Shown: in pieces, positions 44,073 to 51,901 of the stretch | Numbering within the stretch: position 1 is the first letter of the stretch | How the letters are laid out: the number at the start of each line of letters is the position of its first letter | Source: JBFGCA01 sp041567315 | GTDB lineage: Bacteria > Acidobacteriota > Thermoanaerobaculia > Multivoradales > JAHEKO01 | Reading direction: 5' to 3' | Length of the DNA: 61,769 nucleotides | Assembly: GCA_041567315.1 (NCBI GenBank) | Contig: JBFGCA010000012.1 | Span: 1-61,769, forward strand | Made by a program: the position numbers and the translations under genes | Notes under the pieces: generated by a model | What the model saw: the letters and a program-made list of their open reading frames with translations, nothing else | Databases searched by the model: none | What the model was told of the DNA's origin: nothing

Positions 44073-44444
44073 TCACCCGGAGGCGCCGGAGGCCTCCTTC
44101 GTGGTGGAGCCGGTGGGCTTCGCCCCGCCGGACTTGCCGCCCTCGGCCTTGCCCTCCTTGGCCTTGTCCTTCGCCTCCTTGGCCGGGGCCGACACGTCCT
44201 TTTCCTTGGCGGCGTCCTTGGCCGTCTCCTTGTCCCTGGCACCTTCACCTTCGCCCGAGGCGCCCTTGCGCGCGTAGTCGGTGACGTACCAGCCCGAGCC
44301 CTTGAACTGGAAGGCCGGGGCCGACAGCAGCCGGCGCATCGCCCCGCCACAGTGCTCGCAGGCGCCGAGCGGCGCGCCCCCCACCCGCTGGATGACCTCG
44401 ACCCGGTGGCCGCAGCCTTCGCACTCGTATTCGTAAAGCGGCAT
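44073..44444 (-). CDS. FmdB-type zinc-ribbon protein with charged tail
   Basis: 123-aa protein. The N-terminal 50 residues are an FmdB/CxxC_CxxC_SSSS regulatory-type zinc ribbon: MPLYEYECEGCGHRVEVIQ, then GACEHCGGAMRRLLSAPAFQFKGSGWYVTDYA. The remaining 70 residues are low-complexity Lys/Ala/Glu/Gly. The role of the family is not settled. It lies 21 nt after DUF4388 and 7 nt before the protease-like gene. Confidence 0.88.
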   Translation of the reverse strand: MPLYEYECEGCGHRVEVIQRVGGAPLGACEHCGGAMRRLLSAPAFQFKGSGWYVTDYARKGASGEGEGARDKETAKDAAKEKDVSAPAKEAKDKAKEGKAEGGKSGGAKPTGSTTKEASGASG

Positions 44445-44465
44445 CGGTCGCTCAGCTCGCGCGGA

Positions 44466-45248
44466 TCACTTCGGAAACCGGTCGCCGCTGGTCCGCAGGC
44501 GGATCTTGACGGGGCCCGTGGTCTGACGTTCGGGGTGGCGCGGACGGATGAGGTGCAGCACCTTCAAAGCGTAGAGGATCTTAGCATTCTCGGCCGGAGG
44601 TCGCGGCCCCTGCGAGCACAGGTCGTAGAGGGTCTTGCCGCCGTCGACCAGCCGCAGCAGCGCCAGATCCTCGCCGTCCATGCCGGTCTCGATCAGGTCC
44701 TCCACCCGGTAGCAGGGCTCGAGCACGGTCTCCCGGCGGCCGATGCGGGCGACCAGCTGCTTGGCGTCCGGCGCCCGTTTGATCCCTTCGACGATCACCT
44801 GCCGGATCGGCAACCGGATCTGGACCATCTCCTCGTCCTTGAGCTCGCCGAGGCCGAAGGTGACCTGCCCCTGCTGCCAGTAGAAGAGACTCCAGACGAT
44901 GCCCTCGATCTGCTCGCGAAGCGCCGTCAGCACCTCGGCGGGCGACAGCAGCCCGCGCTCGACCAGCAGCACCCCGAAGCGCTTGTTCGAGCTCTGCCGC
45001 TGGCGGGTGATCTCGTCGAGCTGCCGCGGCGAGATGCGTTCGTGGCGCTTCAGGTGGGCCCCCAGGCTGTCTGCGAGATCGGTGGAGCTGGCGTGGATGA
45101 GGTAGCCGTCGCGGATGTAGACCCGCTTGACGACCTCGCCGGCGCGCGCCTCGACGATCCCCGGCACCCGGAAACGCTCGATCGTGTAGAGCATCTCCGG
45201 CAGCGTGGTCTCGGCCAGGTCGCCCCGGTATTCCAGTCGCCGGTTCAT
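44466..45248 (-). CDS. DUF4388 (PATAN-type) domain protein
   Basis: 260-aa cytoplasmic protein. The N-terminal DUF4388 domain (LEYRGDLAETTLPEMLYTIERFRVPGIVEARAGEVVKRVYIRDGYLIHASSTD) is followed by a helical part and a second wHTH-like region (RRETVLEPCYRVEDLIETGMDGEDLALLRLVDGGKTLYDLC). Proteins of this type are common in Acidobacteriota, Deltaproteobacteria and Deinococcus and often act as signalling adaptors. Function here unknown. Divergent from moeA. Confidence 0.85.
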   Translation of the reverse strand: MNRRLEYRGDLAETTLPEMLYTIERFRVPGIVEARAGEVVKRVYIRDGYLIHASSTDLADSLGAHLKRHERISPRQLDEITRQRQSSNKRFGVLLVERGLLSPAEVLTALREQIEGIVWSLFYWQQGQVTFGLGELKDEEMVQIRLPIRQVIVEGIKRAPDAKQLVARIGRRETVLEPCYRVEDLIETGMDGEDLALLRLVDGGKTLYDLCSQGPRPPAENAKILYALKVLHLIRPRHPERQTTGPVKIRLRTSGDRFPK

Positions 45249-45286
45249 CGACGTCGCGCTCTCCGCCGGCGGGCGAGAAACTTACT

Positions 45287-45292
45287 TAAGAT
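45287..45292 (+). promoter_or_regulatory. Possible -10 box (TAAGAT) six bases before the moeA GTG
   Basis: TAAGAT ends six bases before the GTG start with no Shine-Dalgarno in between. The expected transcription start falls on the start codon, which would make moeA leaderless. No good -35 is visible. Confidence 0.35.
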
Positions 45293-45298
45293 ACCACC

Positions 45299-46528
45299 GT
45301 GATCGACCCGAGCGCGGCCTGGGAGCGGCTGGCGGCGCATCTGGCGCCGCTGCCGACGGTGGAGCTCGACCGCCGGCGGGCGGCCGGCCGGGTGCTGGCC
45401 GAGCCGCTCACCGCGACGCTCGACGTGCCCGGGGTCGACGTCTCGGCGATGGACGGCTACGCGCTGACCGCCGCGGTGCGCGAAGGCGACCGGCTGCCGG
45501 TGACCGGCCGCATCGCCGCCGGCGACGCGCCGGGTCGCGGCCTCGCCGACGGGGAGACGGCGCGGATCATGACCGGCGCGCCGGTGCCGGCCACCGCCGA
45601 CCGCGTGGCGCCGGTGGAGCTCACCGACGGCGGCGATCGCGAGGTCGTCTTCCACGAAGGCGTGCCGGCCGGCGCCCACATCCGGCGGCGCGGCGAGATC
45701 GTCCGCCGCGGACGGCCGCTGCTCGAGGCCGGGGCGCCGCTCACCCCCGGCGCCCTGGCGCTGCTCGCCACCCACGGCTATCGCACGGTGCCCGTCCACC
45801 GCCCGCCGCGGGTGGCGGTGCTGGTCACCGGCGACGAGGTGGTGCCGCCCGAGGCCGAGCCGGCTGCCGGACAGCTGCGTGACTCGCACACCGACTTCCT
45901 GCTCGCCGCCGGCCGCAGCCTGGGGCTGGAGCTGGCGGAGCTGGGGATCGTCGGCGACCAGCGCCAGGCGCTCGACCGCCGGGTGCGCGAGGGCCTCGAG
46001 GCCGACGTGCTGCTGGTCACCGGCGGCGTCTCCAAGGGAGAGTTCGACTTCGTCGAGGACGTCTTCCGGCGCGCCGGCTGCGAGGTGCTGTTCGACTCGG
46101 TGGCGATGCAGCCGGGCAAGCCGCTGATCGCCGCCCGGCACGCCGGCGGCTTCGCCTTCGGGCTGCCCGGCAACCCGGCCTCGGTGATGGTCGCCTTCTG
46201 GCTGTTCGTGCGGCCGACCCTGAGGCGGCTCGAGGGCCACGCCGACGGCTACTGGCACGGCGCGCTGGAGGGCCGGCTGGCGGCGCCGCTCCCCGGCGCC
46301 AAGGGACGCGACCGGTTCCTCGCCGCCGAGGTCGGCTTCGCCGGCGGCCGCCTGCGGGTCAAGCCGGTCCCGCCCCGCGGCTCGCACGACCTCGCCGCCT
46401 ACGCCCGCGGGTCGGCCCTGGTGCGGGTGCCGGCACACGCCGCGCCGGCGCTCGCCGGCGCGCGCTGCGAGGTGCTGCCGCTGGCCGACTGGCGGGGCGT
46501 CATCTTGCCGTCATCCGACCCGGTCTAG
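45299..46528 (+). CDS. moeA: Molybdopterin molybdenumtransferase
   Basis: 409-aa cytoplasmic enzyme that inserts molybdate into adenylated molybdopterin. Motifs: VDVSAMDGYAL near 46, IMTGAPVP near 92, VLVTGDEVV near 175, LLVTGGVSKGEFDFVEDV near 237 and FGLPGNPASVMVAF near 287, then the C-terminal MoeA domain IV. No ribosome site precedes the GTG; see the possible leaderless promoter. Its last codons overlap PHO-box-like site A, which points to the next genes. Confidence 0.94.
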   Translation: MIDPSAAWERLAAHLAPLPTVELDRRRAAGRVLAEPLTATLDVPGVDVSAMDGYALTAAVREGDRLPVTGRIAAGDAPGRGLADGETARIMTGAPVPATADRVAPVELTDGGDREVVFHEGVPAGAHIRRRGEIVRRGRPLLEAGAPLTPGALALLATHGYRTVPVHRPPRVAVLVTGDEVVPPEAEPAAGQLRDSHTDFLLAAGRSLGLELAELGIVGDQRQALDRRVREGLEADVLLVTGGVSKGEFDFVEDVFRRAGCEVLFDSVAMQPGKPLIAARHAGGFAFGLPGNPASVMVAFWLFVRPTLRRLEGHADGYWHGALEGRLAAPLPGAKGRDRFLAAEVGFAGGRLRVKPVPPRGSHDLAAYARGSALVRVPAHAAPALAGARCEVLPLADWRGVILPSSDPV

Positions 46529-46531
46529 CCT
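46497..46531 (+). promoter_or_regulatory. PHO-box-like direct repeat A with -10 box
   Basis: GCGTCAT (46497-46503), four bases, CCGTCAT (46508-46514), 11 bases, TAGCCT (46526-46531). The spacing is the same as at sites B, C and E. It overlaps the end of moeA and lies 32 bases before the receiver-domain gene at 46563. Likely bound by an OmpR/PhoB-type regulator. Confidence 0.5.
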
Positions 46532-46562
46532 CACGTCGCAGCCTGGGACGGGGCAAGCGACG

Positions 46563-47417
46563 ATGACCCAACACCCTCTCGGCATCCTGTTCATCGAGGA
46601 GCACTCGGACTTCCGCGAAGCCGCCCAGGAGCTGCTGGCCGCCCTCGGGCATCGGGTGCTGGCGGCCGGCGGCGCGCGGCAGGCACTCGACCTGCTCGAT
46701 CGGCGCCGGCACGAGATCGACCTGCTGGTGGTGGACGCCTATCTGTCGCCGTCGGGCGGTGCCGAGCTGGTGGAGCGGGCACGTGACCGCCACGGCTGGA
46801 TGCCGGCCCTGCTGCTGAGCGGCTTCGGCGAGGACGAGCTGCTCAAGCGCCGGGCGGCGGCGGCCGGGCTGCCGCTGCTGCCCGTCCCCTTCACCGCCGA
46901 CCAGCTGGACGCCGCCGTGGATCGCGCCTGGGCGGAGCCGCCGGTCGCGGCCGTGCCGGCGGCGCCCGCGCCGTCGCGCGCGAGGCGTCCCGGCTGGGTG
47001 GCGCTGGCCGCCGCCCTGGGGCTGGCGGCCGGCACCGCCATGCTGGCGCGGCGGCCGGCGCCACCGCTGCCGGCGCTGCCGGCGATCGAGGCGGTGCGGA
47101 CCTCGGCGGTCGAGCCGCTCGAGCCGCTGGGCGAGCTGGAAAGTCCGCCGCTAGGTCTCGCCTGGCGTCCGGTGCCCGGCGCCGCGAGCTACCGGGTGGC
47201 ACTGCTCGGCGTCGACGGCACCGAGCTGTGGCGGCGCCAGGCCGAGGCGCCGGCGGTCGAGCTGCCGGAGCAGACGCGCGGCGAGCTGCGTCCGGGCGTC
47301 GTCTACTATTGGCGGGTCGAGGCCTTCGACGCCGCCGGCTCGCGGCTGGCCTCATCCGACCGAGCGCGCTTCCGGCTGCGGCCCGGTGCCGCCGCCGGGA
47401 CGGGAGACGTACCATGA
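46563..47417 (+). CDS. Receiver-like domain tethered by one membrane helix to a Fn3-like domain
   Basis: 284-aa protein. Residues 1-125 form a response-regulator receiver fold with the phosphate-accepting Asp kept (LLVVDAYLSPSGG near 57). The acidic pair is altered (IEEHSD) and the usual switch Lys of KPF is replaced (LPVPF). A Pro/Ala linker leads to one hydrophobic helix (WVALAAALGLAAGTAML near 146-162), then a Fn3-like beta domain (LAWRPVPGAASYRVALLGVDGTELW..PGVVYYWRVEAFDAAGSRL). With a cytoplasmic receiver, the Fn3 part would be periplasmic. Stop overlaps the next gene (ATGA). Confidence 0.8.
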   Translation: MTQHPLGILFIEEHSDFREAAQELLAALGHRVLAAGGARQALDLLDRRRHEIDLLVVDAYLSPSGGAELVERARDRHGWMPALLLSGFGEDELLKRRAAAAGLPLLPVPFTADQLDAAVDRAWAEPPVAAVPAAPAPSRARRPGWVALAAALGLAAGTAMLARRPAPPLPALPAIEAVRTSAVEPLEPLGELESPPLGLAWRPVPGAASYRVALLGVDGTELWRRQAEAPAVELPEQTRGELRPGVVYYWRVEAFDAAGSRLASSDRARFRLRPGAAAGTGDVP

Positions 47418-48391
47418 CCCGACAGCCACGTCCGATCCGGTCTCGCACCGTGCTGGCCGCGCTCGCGGCCGCGGTGCTCGTTTCGATCCTGCTGCCCGCC
47501 ATCGCCGGCGGCGACGACGCCCTGGTGGTGCGCGCCAACGACGCCATCGGCGAGCCCGGCGGCCTGGTCGCCGTCGTGCTGCGCACCTACGCCTCGCGAC
47601 CGCTGGGTCAGGGCCAGATCTGCCTCCAGGCCGGCCGCCAGGGCGGCGGCGGGGCGCCCGGCGAGGGGCCGTTCGCCTCGCTCGAGAGCTTCCGGGTCTT
47701 CGCCGGCCGCCGCGACGCGCTGAGCGTCGCCGGGCTGGAGACCGCCGACGGCGGCCAGACCATCGTGCTGCAGTTCGACTCCTCCTCGGGCAGGGTCAAC
47801 CGCACCGATGGTCCCCTGGCGGTGCTCTACTTCCGCCTGCGGACCGACCTCGCCGCCGGGCGGCGCTTCAACGTCCGCGTCGACCCCGCCGAGACCCTGC
47901 TCTTCGACGCCGCCGGCAACCCGGTGCTGGTCGAGGGCCGGGCCGGCGAGCTGCGCGTCCGCCGGCCGGGAGCGCGGTTCAGGGTCGAGGCCGAGGGCGA
48001 CCGCGTGGTGCCGGGCGAGATCGCCGACCTGGGGATCGAGACCTTCGAGCCGTTCGCCGTCGCCGGCGGCCAGCTCGCCCTGCGCTGGGACCCGGCGGTG
48101 GCCGCCGGCCCGCCCCAGGTGCGGATGGACCGGCGTCACGGCCGCCGGCGCTTCACCGTCGACGCCTCGACCCCGGGTCTGGTGGTGGTCACTTTCACTT
48201 CGCCAAACGCCTCGCTCAACACCGTGCCCGGACAGCTCGTCTCGGTGCGGATCCCCACCGACCCGGCGACCCCGGTGGGCCGGCGCAGCCGGGTGCGGAT
48301 CGACCGCGCGCTGAGCTTCCTCGAGGACGCCGAGGGCGATCTGCTGCCCCTCCGGCTGCGCCGCGACCTGCTCGAGTTCGAGGCGGACTAG
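47414..48391 (+). CDS. Secreted protein with two cohesin-like domains
   Basis: 325-aa exported protein with signal peptide (VLAALAAAVLVSILLPAIAGG). It looks like two tandem cohesin-like or Big-type beta sandwiches. The first (VRANDAIGEPGGLVAVVLRTY..TIVLQFDSSSGRVNRTDGPLAVLYFRL) shows the cohesin-like pattern of a leading polar strand, a mid PGG turn and a late LAVLYFRL strand. The second (VEAEGDRVVPGEIADLGI..LALRWDPAVAAG) is weaker. Coupled to the membrane receiver gene by a four-base overlap, so it may bind that protein's Fn3 domain. Its stop overlaps the opposing CHAT stop (CTAG). Confidence 0.72.
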   Translation: MTRQPRPIRSRTVLAALAAAVLVSILLPAIAGGDDALVVRANDAIGEPGGLVAVVLRTYASRPLGQGQICLQAGRQGGGGAPGEGPFASLESFRVFAGRRDALSVAGLETADGGQTIVLQFDSSSGRVNRTDGPLAVLYFRLRTDLAAGRRFNVRVDPAETLLFDAAGNPVLVEGRAGELRVRRPGARFRVEAEGDRVVPGEIADLGIETFEPFAVAGGQLALRWDPAVAAGPPQVRMDRRHGRRRFTVDASTPGLVVVTFTSPNASLNTVPGQLVSVRIPTDPATPVGRRSRVRIDRALSFLEDAEGDLLPLRLRRDLLEFEAD

Positions 48392-51126
48392 CCCGGGCGC
48401 CGGCGCCAGCCCCACCACGCCAGGACGGCGGCGGCCGCCAGGCCGGCGAGCAGCGCCGCTCGCGGCCGGCGCCAGCCGGGACCGGCGACCGGCGGCGCGG
48501 CGCCGACCAGCACGTAGCCGGCCCACAGATGCGGGGCCCGCCAGCGGGGATCGGCCCGCAGCCGCTGCTTGGCGCGGCGCAGCGCTTCGGCCGGCGGCCG
48601 CCCGCGGCCGAGCTGGAAGTAGAACTGCTCCATGAAGCCGGCGGCGACGACGTCCCCCACGTCCCACAGGGTCGCGACCACCGCCGGCGAGCCGGCCGCC
48701 AGCACGGCGCCGGTCAGGGTGGTGAGGGCGCGGCCGCGCTCGGCGCCGGCGGCCGAGCGGCAGGCAGCCAGCACGGTCAGCCGGGCGCGGTAGTCGAGCC
48801 GCGCGATCTCGTCCGCGTAGAGCAGGCCGTCGTCGCCGCCGGCCGGGGTCAGCAGCACCGCCGCTCCGCGGCTGGACAGCTCGTCGAGCACGGTGTGGGT
48901 CGCCAGGTGGACCACTCGCGCTCCACGCTCCACGGCCCCGCGAAAGGCGGCCTCGGTCGCCCGCTCGCCGGTCCACAGCTGGTGCCCGCCGGGTAGCAGA
49001 GAGGCCGCCGTCTCGAGCTCGGCCAGCGCGCCGGGGAGCGGCGTCAGCCCGAAGCGGACGGCCAGCGTCGCGGCCGCCGAGCCCGGCCCGCCGGCGGCGT
49101 CGGCCAACCGCGGCGCCCCGAATCCGGCCAACACCCGCGGCGGCCGGCCGGCCGCGGCGTGCGCCGCCGTCGACTCCGGCGCCGCCGCGGGCCGGGTGAC
49201 GGCGGGCGTGGCTCGTTCCGAGCCGGACGGCTGGAGCGCCGAGCCGCTGGGCAGGTAGCTCACCGTCGCGCGCTCCACCAGCGGGGTGCCGCGATGGTCC
49301 GGCGAGGCCAGAAGCTCGAAGGGCAGATAGTGGAGCGGCCCGTCGGGCGCCACGTAGAAGATCCGTCTCGCCGGCCAGGCCCCGGTCGCTGCGGGCAGCA
49401 ACGTGCGTGAGAGCTCGGCCAGCTCCGCAGCCGGCGGCTCGCCCCCGGCTGCCAGCCGCCGGTGGAGGCTTCCGACCCGCTCCAGCACCGGGCCCGACGC
49501 CCCCAGCTCGACCAGCTCGACGCCGTCCCGGGTGACGATCCACAGGAACAGCTCCCCGTCGCCGGCGAAGTACTCGAGCAGCCCCGCGTCGCCGAGCCGT
49601 GCCTGCAGCTCGGCGACGGTCAGCGGGTGGCTGGTGCCGGCCGCGGTGCCCGCCACCTGGAAGCTCTCCGCGGAGGCTGCCTCCCCGGCCGCGCCCTCCC
49701 CGCGAGAAGCTCTCGGTCGCGCGTCTTTCGAGGGCGATTCGGGACCGCCGGGCGCCGCGCGTCGACCCGCGTGCGGCCCGAGGGCGTCCAGCAGGTCGCG
49801 GGCCTTGGCGCGCTGGACCAGCTCGAGCGCCGCTTCGGCGTGGCCCCCGGACGGCTCGCCCCGGGCCAGCTCGGCATGGATCGACACCGCCGCCGCGTAG
49901 ACCGCGCGCTTGTCGCCGAAATAGCCGGCGCGCAGCGCCCCGCGCTCGAGGGTGGCACGCTGGGACTCGATCAGCTCGAGCGCCGGGGCCAGCCGCTGGA
50001 GGGCGACCGGCAGCTCGCCGCGGCCGCGCGCCACCCGCCCCAGCCCCTCGAGCGCCGACCATCGTCCCTCGACGTCACCGCTGTCTTCAGCCAGCTCCAG
50101 GCTGCGGCCGAAGAGCGCCGCGGCCTCGGCCGGGCGACCCCCGGCCAGCACCACCCGGCCGAGCGCGTAGCGGACGCGGATCTCCTCGGCCCGGTCGCCG
50201 CTCTCCACCGCCAGCTCCAGCGCCTGGCGATAGGCCGCCTCCGCCTCGGCCGGCCGCTCGAGATCGAGCTCCAGGGCCAGCGCCCGGTTGAGCGCCGCGT
50301 TGGCGAGACCCGCGCGATCGCCGGCCTCGCGATAGAGCGCGGCCGCCGCCTCGAAGCGCCCGAGCGCCGAGACCGGATCGCCCAGGTTGCGATAGACGAC
50401 GCCGCTGTTGATCAGCAGCGAGGCGCGCTGGCGGGGATCGAGCGCTCCCTCCGCGGCCAGCAGCCGCGCATAGAGCGCCAGCGCCTCCTCGAACGCCCCG
50501 AGCCGCTCCAGCACCACCCCCCGGTTGAGGCCGGCGGTGGCCAGCTGCGACCGGGTCCATGGCGCTTCGCCGGCCGCCGCCGCCCGCTCGGCGGCCTCCG
50601 CGTGACGCCGCAGCGCCTCGTCGTAGCGCCCGGCCAGCGTCGCCAGCACCCCGAGGTTGGCGACGTTGACCACCTCGCCCTCGGCGTCGCCCAGCTCGTG
50701 ATTGAGCTCCAGCGCCTCCTCGTAGGCGGCCGCCGCGTCGTCCAGGCGGCCCACCGACTGCAGGGCCAGGCCGAGGTTGTTGAGGGTCCGCGCCAGCCGG
50801 CGGCGGTCGCCGGCGGCCCGGCGCAGCTCGAGCGCCGCCTCGCACTCCGCAACCGCCGGACGGTAGTCGCCGCGATCGTGTAGCAGGACGCAGGCGTTGT
50901 TGCGCGCCGTGCCGGCGGCCTCCAGATCACCGGCGGCGGCAGCCTCGACGGCCACCGCCCGATAGGCCACCAGCGCTTCCTCCAGCCGGCCCTGCCGGTG
51001 GAGCTTCCTTGCCTCCTCGAGCCCGGCGGCCAGCGCCGCCGAGCCGGCCAGCAGCCCCAGCAGCAGCAGGGCCGAAGCCGGCCGGGCGGGCCTCCGTCGC
51101 GGGCTCCTGCCAGCTCCGGGGCCCAT
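48388..51126 (-). CDS. Exported TPR-CHAT (caspase-like) protein
   Basis: 912-aa protein. Signal peptide (ASALLLLGLLAGSAALAAG, about 17-36). Residues about 37-440 hold ten or so TPR units (for example LNNLGLALQSVGRLDDAAAAYEEALEL). Residues about 600-880 form a CHAT domain: GPLHYLPFELL near 625, the catalytic-type His in VVHLATHTVL near 742 and Cys in LTVLAACRSAAGAE near 786, so the caspase-like dyad is intact. A C-terminal hydrophobic helix with Trp and basic tail (AVLAWWGWRRRPG) may anchor it. The start at 51126 gives the signal peptide; one 24 codons upstream is possible. Confidence 0.87.
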   Translation of the reverse strand: MGPGAGRSPRRRPARPASALLLLGLLAGSAALAAGLEEARKLHRQGRLEEALVAYRAVAVEAAAAGDLEAAGTARNNACVLLHDRGDYRPAVAECEAALELRRAAGDRRRLARTLNNLGLALQSVGRLDDAAAAYEEALELNHELGDAEGEVVNVANLGVLATLAGRYDEALRRHAEAAERAAAAGEAPWTRSQLATAGLNRGVVLERLGAFEEALALYARLLAAEGALDPRQRASLLINSGVVYRNLGDPVSALGRFEAAAALYREAGDRAGLANAALNRALALELDLERPAEAEAAYRQALELAVESGDRAEEIRVRYALGRVVLAGGRPAEAAALFGRSLELAEDSGDVEGRWSALEGLGRVARGRGELPVALQRLAPALELIESQRATLERGALRAGYFGDKRAVYAAAVSIHAELARGEPSGGHAEAALELVQRAKARDLLDALGPHAGRRAAPGGPESPSKDARPRASRGEGAAGEAASAESFQVAGTAAGTSHPLTVAELQARLGDAGLLEYFAGDGELFLWIVTRDGVELVELGASGPVLERVGSLHRRLAAGGEPPAAELAELSRTLLPAATGAWPARRIFYVAPDGPLHYLPFELLASPDHRGTPLVERATVSYLPSGSALQPSGSERATPAVTRPAAAPESTAAHAAAGRPPRVLAGFGAPRLADAAGGPGSAAATLAVRFGLTPLPGALAELETAASLLPGGHQLWTGERATEAAFRGAVERGARVVHLATHTVLDELSSRGAAVLLTPAGGDDGLLYADEIARLDYRARLTVLAACRSAAGAERGRALTTLTGAVLAAGSPAVVATLWDVGDVVAAGFMEQFYFQLGRGRPPAEALRRAKQRLRADPRWRAPHLWAGYVLVGAAPPVAGPGWRRPRAALLAGLAAAAVLAWWGWRRRPG

Positions 51127-51199
51127 CGGCGACAATTGTGGCACGGCGGGCCGGGCCGGCCGGCGGCGGGCTTCGTACCAGAGCCAGGACGCCGTCAAC

Positions 51200-51205
51200 T
51201 ACAAT
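51200..51205 (+). promoter_or_regulatory. Possible -10 box (TACAAT) upstream of the OmpR-type regulator
   Basis: TACAAT ends 15 bases before the ATG at 51221, in the divergent gap with the CHAT gene. A perfect palindrome ACAATTGT lies at 51132-51139 in the same gap. No strong -35. Confidence 0.35.
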
Positions 51206-51220
51206 CACGGCAGCTTCGAG

Positions 51221-51898
51221 ATGCGGATCCTGGTAGTGGAGGACGAGGCCGTCCTGGCCGATGCGATCGTCGAGGTCCTGCGCGACGAGGCCTACGCCGT
51301 CGATCTGGCGACCGACGGCACCGCCGCCTCGGAGCTGATGGAGGTCAACACCTACGACCTGGTGGTCCTCGACTGGACCATCCCGCCGCCCAGCGGCATC
51401 GAGCTGCTCACCGAGTGGCGGGCGGCGGGGCGCGCCACCCCGGTGCTGATGCTCACCGGGCGCGCCGAGGTCGAGGACCGGGTCAGCGGTCTCGACTGCG
51501 GCGCCGACGACTACCTGACCAAGCCGTTCTCGCTGGCCGAGCTGCTGGCGCGGGTCAGGAGCCTGTTGCGGCGCCGGGACAAGCCGCTGCAGACGGTGCT
51601 GGCGGTGGACGACCTGGAGATGGATCGCGCCGCCCGCCAGGTGACCGTCGGCGGGGAGCCGGTCGAGCTGTCGCCCAAGGAGTTCGCGCTGCTCGAATTC
51701 CTGCTCCGGCGGCCCGACGAGGTGGTGACCCGCACCCAGCTCACCGAGCACGTGTGGGACGACTCCTTCGACGCGATGAGCAACGTGGTGGACGTCACCG
51801 TCTATCGGCTGCGCAAGAAAATCGACGGCGACCGGGAGCTCAAGCTGCTGCACACCCTCAAGGGAGTCGGCTACGTGCTCCGCAGCCGGCGCGCTTGA
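51221..51898 (+). CDS. OmpR/PhoB-family response regulator
   Basis: 225-aa regulator. Receiver domain with acidic pair EDE, phosphorylated Asp in LVVLDWTIPPPSG near 51 and switch Lys in DDYLTKPFSL near 106. The C-terminal winged helix (LEMDRAARQVTVGGEPVELSPKEFALLEFLLR..RTQLTEHVW..VVDVTVYRLRKKIDG..IKTLKGVGYVL-like) is intact. OmpR-type factors bind 11-bp-period direct repeats, which is the form of sites A-E. Three bases separate it from the kinase gene. Confidence 0.93.
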   Translation: MRILVVEDEAVLADAIVEVLRDEAYAVDLATDGTAASELMEVNTYDLVVLDWTIPPPSGIELLTEWRAAGRATPVLMLTGRAEVEDRVSGLDCGADDYLTKPFSLAELLARVRSLLRRRDKPLQTVLAVDDLEMDRAARQVTVGGEPVELSPKEFALLEFLLRRPDEVVTRTQLTEHVWDDSFDAMSNVVDVTVYRLRKKIDGDRELKLLHTLKGVGYVLRSRRA

Positions 51899-51901
51899 CC
51901 G

